DNA from: Lunularia cruciata
Taxonomy: Eukaryota; Streptophyta; Marchantiopsida; Lunulariales; Lunulariaceae
Assembly (NCBI GenBank): GCA_948567375.1
Contig: OX419755.1
Location: 35,159,001-35,223,000 of the forward strand
Direction of reading: 5' to 3'
DNA: 64,000 bases
Made by a program: the position numbers and the translations under genes. Below, in pieces: positions 23,966 to 33,507 of this stretch. Each line of letters begins with the position of its first letter. The stretch's first letter is position 1. The notes below the pieces were generated by a model. The model worked only from the letters and a program-made list of their open reading frames with translations, ran no database searches and was not told the DNA's origin.

Positions 23966-25130
23966 CGTCGTCCTACTTCATTCCAGCTACCATTCGCCCT
24001 CGTTCCAACCTCCTCGATGTATCTGGAAATGGAAGCTCTCGATCTTGTCTGGATGTCTTCTTCCTCTTCTTCTTCAAGTCCTTGTTCAATAACTGCGATT
24101 TATTCAGACTGTCCTTCGGCTCTTTCTAAGGTTAGAGCTCCAAAGACTTTCACTTCCATCCCACGACCGCATTATAGTAGCAGCAAGTGCATTGATGGGA
24201 AGAAGAAGCTGAATTACACAAGAGAATCAGCAGCAAACACGCAGCATTGTTACTTCCTGTTAGAGACATACCTCTTTTTCTTCTGCATACTCATCATCGC
24301 GCGACCATGAAGCATCAAACCATCCATTCACTCGTGCCTTCAGGAGGAATTTGTTCATAGACAGTTGGGAACATGGATTTCTTTCGATGGGCGACGGGAG
24401 GCTTCCATTTCGTCTAATCTAGAGTGCTAATCGCTAGCAACTACTTGTGATTAACTAGCACTATTATGCTAAGAAAGGACCCAGCCGTTTTAATTGTCGT
24501 GAAACAGAAGCAGCTTGGAATCCTCTTCTGTATCCGTTGAAGTACCCAATTTAATATATGGGGATGTGGATTTGGAAGTACTTAAATATCTGATTTCGAG
24601 AATAAAAGTTCATTTTAAGGAATCTTGTTTCTGCAAGGTAGAATGTAAAGAAAAGAATTTCTTATAGAAGTGGCGGAATTTCTGAACTTTTATCTCTGTC
24701 ATAAACATCTTTAACCCTGTAGCATTAGGTTTCCACTCAGTGAGTAAAGAGGTCAACATTTCCTACATCTCAGTGTTCTTGTGTCTTATTTCTATTCTGT
24801 TCGAACACAATCAATCCTCTTGAAGGATAAACTTGTAGTAATTTTGGTTATTTGTTATGGTCAAAAGTGGAAGGATCTTGTTTAAGCTTTTGATTTGGGA
24901 GTTGGGGTTTTCTGCTCTTTTATGGTAATAGTAGAGAGTATTTCTACATATCATAGAAGACTGAAATAGGCCGTCGGTGACTCTGTCTACACCATAAAAT
25001 ATTGAACATCTTATGAGATTATTTGAAGTCGATGTCTCAACACAACCTGGTGAAGATTAATAAAGTAACGGTGCGATAGACAAGTTCAGCAAGTATTATG
25101 GGGTTTTGTGACAATCCATCATGCGGGGAG
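23966..25130. other. Promoter side of the methyltransferase and left flank of the Copia element
   Basis: Holds TTC-rich low-complexity sequence (about 24,050-24,080) near the methyltransferase start, then AT-rich DNA. No 5' LTR matching the right-hand LTR of the Copia element was found, so the element looks 5'-truncated or its left end is too decayed to see. Confidence 0.45.
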
Positions 25131-25229
25131 GTTTTGATGACGGGGAATAGATCATGTATGTTCTATCCAATCGTAACTAACTAAAAGACATAGAAAATCA
25201 GCTCAAAAGATTCAAGGATGGATGCAATG

Positions 25230-26116
25230 ATTACTTTGAGGGTGTACCTATTTTGACAGACCTTCAACTTCATTCAAAGGAAACAATAATTCTTATCAGG
25301 TTATGGGCACATAGTTGGCATTCGGTCTTGATGGGAGAACCCAAAGAGAAATTAAACGAGCACAATTACATGTCATGTTCTAGTGATGTGAAATCCATTT
25401 TGGATAGTTATGATTATTTGGACATGGTATTAGAGATCCATGATACGGGTGACATGGAATACAACAAAGTAAAGAGAGTGAAGCACTCCACAACGAGTAG
25501 ATTTATCTCACATGCTCTATAGGAGAAAATCAAAGACATGGTAGATAGTTATTTTTGAAGTATGGAAATTTGGGAGAAACTCAATAATTTATATATTGTT
25601 GAGAGATTGGAGAAGTCTAATTGGAATTAGGTAGCACTATTGTCCATAAACTGCAAGAGTGTAATGAGTTCATGAAGTATTGTCCAAGTTACAAAAAAGC
25701 TTGAAGATGCACGAGGATGATGGATTACCATGTATGAGATTAATAATCTCTTATATACTCTTCCCCCAAGCTATGAATCAATTTGCATAGCTCTGAAGGC
25801 TCAGCTTATTGAGGTTATCACATAGGAGTACGGCAAACAAGTTGATATAGTTCAACAAAGGTCAAAAGATCAAAGAGAAGAAGCAAGGTACAAATGAGCT
25901 ATTGGATGTTGCTCTATTTAGTGCATCTTCACATGCAAGGAAAGGACCAAGTAGAGGATCAAACATACCTGGAAAAGAAGTTGATGTTAATAGCAAGACC
26001 TTCTCTCTTTTTTGCCACGAAAGATGTCATATTGCACCTCTATGTCCTAAGGAAAGAGAGAGGAGAGAACAAGAGATGAAGGAGGCAAGAAGGAGATCAC
26101 ATACTGCAAAGGGATG
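25230..26116 (+). pseudogene. Copia gag remnant with degenerate zinc knuckle
   Basis: Reads as Copia Gag, the nucleocapsid protein. Frames around 25,250-25,560 correspond to the UBN2-type Gag core, with a frame-shifted alternative 'GNNNSYQV' near 25,278. The zinc knuckle 'CHERCHIAPLCPK' at about 26,018-26,052 is damaged. Multiple stops make it non-functional. Confidence 0.7.
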
Positions 26117-26204
26117 AAAAATTGCAAGCTCCACATACAATGCAGAAGACTACAATGACATTTGAGTGATGAGGAAGGACACTGAGTTGAAGAGTTGGAT
26201 TGTG

Positions 26205-27060
26205 GACTGTTTGCAAAACACATAAAAGTGCTCAAATGGTATAGGATGGTTCTTGGATTTTGAAGCCGCCTCTCATATTTGCTATCAAAATGAGTTATTC
26301 TCAACTCTTCAACCTCTATAGAAGAGTGTTTGTTAGAGTGTTTGTTGTGGACTTAGATTCTGAATCTAGTGTTAAGAATTGGTAAAGTTCCTACTATCTT
26401 CATGGGAAGACCCAACATAAGTTCTTGTAAGTTCTATTTGGAGAACGTTCTCTATGTTCCTGGATTTACCAAGAATTTATATGTTAGTACATCATTTACT
26501 TGAACATGGAGTGGATGTTCTATTTCAAAGAAGTGAAAAGCAATGTACTCTCAAGAAAGACGGGCTGGTTCTTGGGTATGGAACTACATAAGGTAAGTTG
26601 TTCAAGTTGATTGCTTAGATTCTACATTTGTTGCATAAAATCGCAATAATATCCATCTTGGCATCTAAGGTTAGGATATCTATGAGAGCCTAATATCCAT
26701 GCTCTAAAAAAAATAGTGGAAGGATTGAAAGTAAATCCCAAAGGGAAACTTGAATTTTTCAATGGGTGTGTAGAAGGAAGATGCACAAGGCTCCAATTCC
26801 AAAGAAGTCATTCACCAAAGCTTTCGGCCTCTTAGATGTCATACATTCAGATGTATAGAGATATATGACTGAAAAGTTACTAAGTGTAGTAGCATACTAC
26901 ATCTTGTTTGAAGATGACTACAATCAAAAAAGTTTTGTCTGCTTCATAAAGAGCAAGGAAGAAGTTCTACAAACATTTTCATAAAAAAAGAGACATAAAA
27001 CTACATTCCACATAAAAGTTTGTAGCAATGGCTGAGTTGCAAATTATGAGGAGAGTCTAA
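26205..27060 (+). pseudogene. Copia protease and integrase N-terminal remnants
   Basis: Fragments in shifting frames include 'GWFLDFEAASHIC' (protease region, where the Asp-Ser/Thr-Gly site would be, here degraded) and 'VLYVPGFTKNLYV' (end of protease) near 26,450, then 'LWHLRLGY'-like pieces near 26,650 from the pre-integrase zinc domain. Heavily broken. Confidence 0.6.
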
Positions 27061-27079
27061 AGACTTAGAACTAAACAGA

Positions 27080-27823
27080 GGTAGAGAGTATAGTAATGAG
27101 GAATTTGTCTTTGTTATCAAAAAAAATGAATTCTTCTTGATTGTACTACTACAGATAGTCCAACATAGAATGGAGTTGCAAAAAGGTTGAACTAGACATT
27201 GATGGATAAAGCTTTAGCAATGCTTCAACGTGCAAAGCTTGAGAGGAAATTTTGGGATGCAACTATAAGTACTTCAAATTTCTTGAAGTACTTATAGCTG
27301 CAAATTTCTTGAGAAATCTCAATGGTACCATTGCTTTACAAGGGAAAACTCTTAAAGAGTGTTGGAGTGGGAAGAAACTTGATGTTTCTACATTGAGAGT
27401 TTTTGGTTGTCTTGCATATGCTCATATCCTTAAAGAGCAAAGGAGAAAGTTCAAAAAGAAAGTTGAAAGGATCATCTTTGTAGGATATGAAGAGGTTTGG
27501 AAGAAGGGTATGTCCTCTGCAATCCTAAGATTGGACAGGTTAACAAAAGTAGGGATGTACTCTTTGATGAATTGAGAACTTGGGGAGAAAATAGCAATGT
27601 CCAAAATCAAGCTGATAAGATTGTCTTTCCAAGGTATAGGGTTGATTCTTCAGAAGAACAATCCCTACCTAAACCTGAAGATTCATTTATAGATACTTTA
27701 AAGGTATACAAAAGGCATCCAAAGCAAGTGATGATTTATGATCATGATACCACAGAAGGAGAAGACTCAAAAGGTGAACTAAGGTTCCCAAAAGGGAACC
27801 TCAGATGTAGAGTCCTTGGATGA
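27080..27823 (+). pseudogene. Copia integrase C-terminal remnant
   Basis: Contains 'DVSTLRVFGCLAYAH' and 'FVGYEE', the conserved end of the Copia integrase core, followed by the acidic linker 'VDSSEEQSLPKPED'. The reading frame is broken at least once near 27,290 by an inverted/direct duplication. Stops abound upstream. Confidence 0.75.
27261..27310. repeat. Inverted-plus-direct duplication in Copia integrase
   Basis: Arms 27,261-27,275 and 27,281-27,295 are a perfect 15-bp inverted repeat, and 'caaatttcttga' occurs at 27,273-27,284 and 27,299-27,310. The extra segment disrupts an otherwise continuous integrase frame. Confidence 0.85.
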
Positions 27824-27922
27824 GATTCCAAAAAGGTCAAGAGATGACATAGAAAATCAAAGTGAAAAGCCAAGAAGATCAAAGAAAGCTTATTGACAAT
27901 TGGTTTTCTTTTCGAGCAATAT

Positions 27923-28459
27923 TGACATTTGTGGTGTCAAAGCTAGATTGCTTGGATGCTGGAGTAGTAGTGTTGGTAGTCATAGGTATCTTGCTAGTTA
28001 CTCATGGAATACTTGTTGACGGTCCAATTTCATGTTAGGGTTGCTGATCACATAGTAGGACCAACCATCACTTGCATTGTTGGCACAATTGGCGGTATTA
28101 TTAGGGCTAGATACCTAGGTTGAGCATAAGGGTATACCTTTGAAGTGCAGTTCTAGAGAACTCATTTCCCTAATATTGAGCCCTTGTGTTCTTGGCTATG
28201 GTGGACAAAGGCTTGCAAGCATCACTTGGAGTCTCTTAGCTAGAGTAGATATGGCTTAATCGTAATTACTGCCCAATTTTTTGTAGAGTGTTGAGTGAAT
28301 GATCAAGTACTGATATGTTTGAGTGTGATTTGAGTTAAAGAAGAACTGATTATTGTGGCACTTTAGAGTTCATGTATGACTTATTTGTGAGTTGTGCTTC
28401 CATAGTGTATGATGTTGACAACGATGTATGTTGTGTAGTGATGTATATATATATACAAA
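27923..28459 (+). mobile_element. Dispersed repeat family R, copy A, inserted in the Copia element
   Basis: A 537-bp non-coding block starting TGACATTTG and flanked by 'aatat' at 27,918-27,922 and 28,460-28,464, a possible 5-bp target duplication. It is related in sequence to blocks at 42,781-43,276 (reverse), 43,280-43,400 (reverse, partial) and 45,093-45,480. Shared segments include 'cttggagtctcttagct' and the 'gtatgatgttgaca' end. It may be a solo LTR or a non-autonomous element. Confidence 0.65.
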
Positions 28460-28507
28460 AATATTCTCATGTGATAGAAGAGATGTTAGATGCATTTGAG
28501 TGAAGAG

Positions 28508-29540
28508 CCAAGAAGATCAAAGAAAGCCTATTGAAAAACTTGGTTTTCTTCCTGAGCAATAGTCTCATGTGATTGAAGAGATGTCAGATTTATCTTACAT
28601 ATGCAATGAGATAGATAATGATCTTGAGACACTAGAGCAAGCAATGTTTAGACCAGATTGGATTCAGTGGAAGTTGGCTATACCATAAGAGCAAAAATAT
28701 CTATAGATGAATGGTACATCTAGTTGATTTACCACTAGGTAGAAAAGCAATTAGCTCTAAATTGGCATTTAGAGTCAAACGTGGAGCTGATAACAAGATT
28801 GGTTGCAGAGGCCTTCAACCAAAAGCATCAATTAACTACATAGCCATGAATGGATCTAGTAGGATTCTTCTAGGACTTACTGCAAATAGATATTGGGAAG
28901 TAGAGCAAGTAAATGTGAACACAACCTTCCTCAATGGAGATTTGAAAGAGACCATCTGTATGGATGTTCCAAATGGGTATGTTAAAAGCAAAGGGAAGGT
29001 ATGTTTGCTTAAGAAAGCAATGCATGGTCATAAGCAAGCTCTTAGAGCATGGTATGAGAAACTAGACTTGTATCGGAGAAAGCATAGCATCAACCAAGTG
29101 GGCTTTGATATGAGTGTGTATATTGCAAGGATGGTATATACATTTTTTATTATATAGATGACTTGTTATTGTTGGGAAATAAAGAATCTATCAGTGGAGT
29201 GATTGATTTCTTGTGTTCTATCTTTGAGATGACAATCCTTGGTCTAGTGAAACTCATTTTGGGGATTAAGGTGATCAGAGATAGAAAAGCAAGTTGGATT
29301 CAGATCAGTCAGCCACAATATGAGAAATTGATACTTACTAAGTACCAACTTGCTTTTCTATCAAGTTGGATTCAGATCAGTCAACCACAACATGAGAAAT
29401 TGATACTTACTAAGTACCAAATGATAGAGGCAAAATCTGTCTCTACACCTCTTGATTTAGGTTGGAAGCAAAGTGGAAGTGTGGAAGAAAAGGTAAAAGA
29501 CCAAGACAGAACCTATCTCAAAGTGCACTTGGTTCTTTGA
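28508..29540 (+). pseudogene. Copia reverse transcriptase remnant
   Basis: Shows 'VNTTFLNGDLKETICMDVP' (RT palm segment with the first catalytic region altered from DV to NV), 'AMHGHKQALRAWYEKLD' and, after a stop at 29,157, the active-site segment 'DDLLLLGN'. A 57-bp segment is duplicated at 29,291-29,419. Non-functional. Confidence 0.8.
29281..29419. repeat. 57-bp direct duplication with inverted spacer in Copia RT
   Basis: Copies at 29,291-29,347 and 29,363-29,419 differ at two positions. The spacer 29,347-29,361 is the exact reverse complement of 29,281-29,295. Confidence 0.9.
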
Positions 29541-29559
29541 TGTTTATCATGGTCTATAC

Positions 29560-30130
29560 AAGACTAGATATTTTCTATGCAATGGGAGCACTTGATAGAT
29601 ACACTAGCACACTTGCTAGCAAGCCTATGCAAACACGTTGAAAGGGTGTGAAGAGAGTGTTCAGATACTTGAAAGGCACTCAAGATGCTTTTTGGAGTAT
29701 AAGAAGGAGACGGATACACCTTCTACTCTAATTGCTTATACATATGCTAGATGGGGAGATGATATTGATAACATCATATCAACTAGTGGACAAGTGATCA
29801 TGCTTGGTGGTCGAGCAATTAGTTGGCATAGTAAACAACAAACATCTATTGCATTGTCTAATATTGAGGCAGAATTCATTGCAGCATCAAATGCTACTAC
29901 TTAGGAAGTCATATGGAACAGGAGACTTCTTAAGGAGTTGATATTTGAACATGCAAATCCCACAATATTTTATTGTGACAATACATGAGGTATAGTGCTT
30001 AATAAAACCCATGTACATCATCCAAGGACTAAGTATATACTGATTAGAAGAAGGTTTGTAGAAGAAAAGATAAAAAAGGTGTTGTGTAGTTAGTTTATTG
30101 TCCTACATAGGAAATGACAACAAATGCTTT
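29560..30130 (+). pseudogene. Copia RNase H remnant
   Basis: 'RAISWHSKQQTSIALSNIEA' followed by 'EFIAAS' is the hallmark RNase H sequence of plant Copia elements, normally with Ser-Glu in place of Asn-Ile-Glu. Stops follow at 29,902 and beyond. Confidence 0.8.
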
Positions 30131-30209
30131 TACAAAAGTATTACTAAAGATAAACACAAAAAGTGTGTAGTAGATATGGGAATTGCCCTAAACTTCCATT
30201 AGATGGGAG

Positions 30210-30544
30210 TGTTAGATTTAGTTAACTTCTAGTTTAATGCAATCCCTAGTTTTTGTGGTTCTAGTTTAGATACCTCTAGAGTTCAACTATCTCATTAGGG
30301 TAAAGTGGGGCACAGTCACACTTAGGGTTATACAAAGCAGCCTCCTAGCTTTTGCTTATGTGTGTAGAAGTGTGTTTTAGAGCTTGGAATAGTGAGTTTT
30401 CCGGCAAGGGTCATTCCTAGCACCTTGTACATGATTTCAAGTGTTCTTTTTGCTGCTTATCTTGGGAAAGCTGAGTGCTAGATGTATTATACATCATAAT
30501 TAAGAATGATTGAGGATAGACTTTCAACTTCCTCCCGAGGAATT

Positions 30545-30606
<62 letters not shown>

Positions 30607-30740
30607 TGTGAGCAATCTCTCTCTCTCTCTGAGAAGCTGAGTGAGGGAAAGCTGAGTGCTAGATGTATGATACATCGTACTGAAGAATGATTGAGGATAG
30701 ACCTTCAACTTCGTCCCACGGAAACAATAATTCTTATCAT
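30210..30740 (+). repeat. Copia 3' LTR candidate with embedded GA repeat
   Basis: It starts 'TGTTAGATTT' directly after the polypurine-like tract at 30,201-30,209. Inside, a block of about 75 bp ('gggaaagctgagtgctagat'...) occurs at about 30,466-30,542 and again at about 30,648-30,722, on either side of a GA microsatellite. The right end is not sharply defined. Confidence 0.5.
30549..30602. repeat. (AG)27 microsatellite
   Basis: A long pure AG run inside the LTR candidate, followed by a short (CT)n at about 30,617-30,630 that can fold back on it. It produces a false Leu-Ser repeat frame on the minus strand. Confidence 0.95.
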
Positions 30741-33507
30741 ATATGATGCATGAGAACTTTGAAACAATCAGTAAATATTAGCATTAGATGCACAGTATTA
30801 TATGAGAATATGAAAAGATGGAGAACATGAAGCAGTTCCACCAAATCGTGTATTCAGAATGACTTCCTCAATAAGTATAAGTGTGAGCAAACCTACCGAG
30901 CAAAGGATCTAGTATGCCACAAAGAGAGCATTTAAGATTGGCAAAGAAATCCTTCAACTAGAAACATGCTTAAAGACATCGCATGTCACTGAAACGCATG
31001 GCTTATCTAGCAAGTATTATTGTGGTGCATAAGAAACTGACTGATCCACCGGACTACGTTATTGAGTTCAAACCTTTTCTTGAGACTACACATACTACAC
31101 ACGTCATTCCCATATTTCCATAGCTCGAACCAGTAGTAACTCAAGAAGTATGAGCATCATTTGAAAGTTGTAATAACTAAAGGGCATTCATTGCACCGGA
31201 ATCAGAACAAGGATCTTAAGTGCCAGGTTTTTAAGAGTTCTCTGACGGTTGACGAGTATGCAGCTGGTTTCTTAGACAATCCTCATACATGTCCTTCGAT
31301 TTTTCTATTGTGCATTTCTGGAGTGGTCACATGTTCAACACTTTTTCTTTGTCCCCATTGAAGTGAGTCTTCTTTTGGTGAAATTTACAGTTGCAACTTG
31401 AGACCCAGAATGATTTCTGATAGCAATACACCGTATGAAAGTTTAACATGAGGATCGAGCAAGCGGACCCCACTTGCTAACTGGCCGTGAATAATGGGAA
31501 GACCACCGAACCTCCCGAGAAAAGAATGAAGATGTTTAACTGACCGTGTTTTCACTTAGACTGGGAGTGAAGCACAACAGTAAAAGAACATTTTAATTAC
31601 AAGCTTTTACATCTCGTTTTAGGAGATTTGGTTTCTATTGGAAGGTGGCATGCTTTCTCTTAACAGATACCTGGGGCAACGGATGTCTCCGGTAGTCGGC
31701 TGTTACATCACATGGGTTGCGTACAGGAGGTATCTCGTTATTTAATCCGTTAGCCTGGTGATCCTTGGACGTATTTCGCTGTCTGCGATACTTTCATTCC
31801 CGACTCGCGTTAATCTCTGGCGGAGAAGACCCCCGACAGAAAGTGAAGTCTGTAAGAGGTACTTCACTTCCCCTCCTATTTAACCATGCAGTTCTCATGC
31901 AGTTCTCATGCACCTGGCTACTGGAGCATGTAACTCTTGGACGGGATGCTAGTGGTTCATACAAACTGCAGATAACAAAGTTATGCCACTTGCGGTTATG
32001 TCAGACAGGACCCTTGCAGTATCCTCCAATAAGCCTAATACCACGTGGAGAATATAACTAACTACAACTCAATACCAACCCCAATCTGGCACAAGCGAAC
32101 TTGATCGTCAACCTGACGACAAGTTCGCTTGTGCAACAACCTGAGGAAGGGATCTCTGAGGGAAACTAAAGCTTCTCTTCACAATTTTCTGAAGAATTTG
32201 ATGTCGTACATCCTCTCAACAATCATCAACATTTACAGCTTTGCGAAGCAAGCAACCCCGAGTTTTTCGGCTAAATATCGAAACTTGAAACAGCAATAGT
32301 CTGAGGGGAATCATCTTGCAATATATGCAAGCACTATACTTTCCGTCGTATTTTTTTCTGTGCTTCCAACGAGCAGAAGGTGTTAAATTAGGTAACAGAC
32401 TTGATGACCGTAACTGGCTGTTCCATGGTTTAAGCTAGCAAATAAGCCCTCTACAATTACAGATATTCCCTTGTGGGTGAATCCCACTGTTGTTCTGGAG
32501 TGCATAGCCTGCTGGAACTACTTTTCCACATAATTATATTCTAATCTACCAAAATTTAAGACGGTCTTTTTTCATTGAGTTCTGCTGAATTGATAAAATT
32601 ACATCTCCACGTAAAACTTGAATTAGATGGCCAGGTCAGCTGCAAATGACGACTATACACATAGCTATGCGAAATGCCCATATACAGCATAGTTCTAAGG
32701 GGTAGACGATATGTATATCGTTACATGACAAAGAGCCCGTCCTGACCCTGCATCTCAATTTCTCTAGGTGCATGTCAATCTCTAGAATGCAGATCCTTAC
32801 ATGAAACTTCCTATCATTTTCTGCTGATGCCTTTGGAGAAGCTTGGAACGGCAGTCCGCAGCATGAATTGAGAAAACGATGCTCCCAGCGTCCAGATGCA
32901 TGAGTAACGTCACACCTAGATATACGTAACTCCAGAAGCTCGACAAAACCGTTTCACCATCGGAACCATAAAACCCTTCCTACTCCCACACCTTACGGTC
33001 TCCAGGTCTGTACACTTAAGAACAGGGCAGCCGGATATGTTACGGTCTCCACATGCCTTCTCCAGATTGGCAGGACATCTGAGTCGATGAATAACATTTA
33101 GAGGCTTCAAACTATGCTTGGAAACAGCATATTTCACCCTGCGCTTGAGGGAGGAGAAACAAATAGTGAATGATAACCAACCCAACTCATTTGGTTGCCG
33201 TCAGAACGTTCCTGCTGGTGTTTTCATCCTCCTAGTAGCCAATAATCATCATAAGTCAAGAATTGGTTTTCACAGAGCTTTGGACTTCCCTGCACAACCG
33301 CCAAAACAAGGGATCACTCAATTACGAGCATCAATTTTCACGGTGCCGTTGCTTTAGTATCACAGCACATGCTGGAATCTGCCAGTCCCTAGGAATTCCC
33401 AGAACGACCAAGGAGAGACCAGACATTACGGAGCAACAGACGAACGCAGGAGCCATGCTGCTGACAGCCTTCCAGTTAGTTGGACTGGATTTTCTCACCA
33501 CCTCACA
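30741..33507. other. Intergenic region between Copia element and SMP gene
   Basis: No gene recognised; the right part should hold the 3' UTR of the SMP gene. The one striking structure is the hairpin at 32,089-32,134. Confidence 0.5.
32089..32134. repeat. Near-perfect 46-bp hairpin
   Basis: The 15-bp arms 'gcacaagcgaacttg' and 'caagttcgcttgtgc' are followed inward, after a 1-nt bulge, by a further 6-bp stem (tcgtca/tgacga) and a 3-nt loop. Flanks do not extend the pairing. Confidence 0.9.

Larger units (their letters stand above)
25131..30740 (+). mobile_element. Decayed Ty1/Copia retrotransposon
   Basis: The domain order gag, zinc knuckle, protease, integrase, reverse transcriptase, RNase H is the Copia order (integrase before RT). 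Every domain is broken by stops and frameshifts. A right-hand LTR candidate starts at 30,210 ('TGTTAGATTT') after a purine tract 'gatgggag'. No left LTR is visible. A foreign 537-bp repeat sits between integrase and RT (27,923-28,459), and two complex duplications interrupt the coding sequence. The element lies between the methyltransferase and SMP genes. Confidence 0.85.

Noticed and set aside
23861-24310. 149-residue plus-strand frame antisense to the methyltransferase start
   Set aside because: Ser-rich low-complexity translation of TTC/CAT-rich DNA; the minus-strand gene explains the region.
30487-30708. Leu-Ser repeat frame on the minus strand
   Set aside because: An artefact of the (AG)27 microsatellite in the Copia LTR.
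32089-32134. Hairpin considered as a microRNA precursor or bacterial-type terminator
   Set aside because: The stem is too short for a normal plant miRNA precursor and there is no U-tract or bacterial context; kept only as an unexplained structure.
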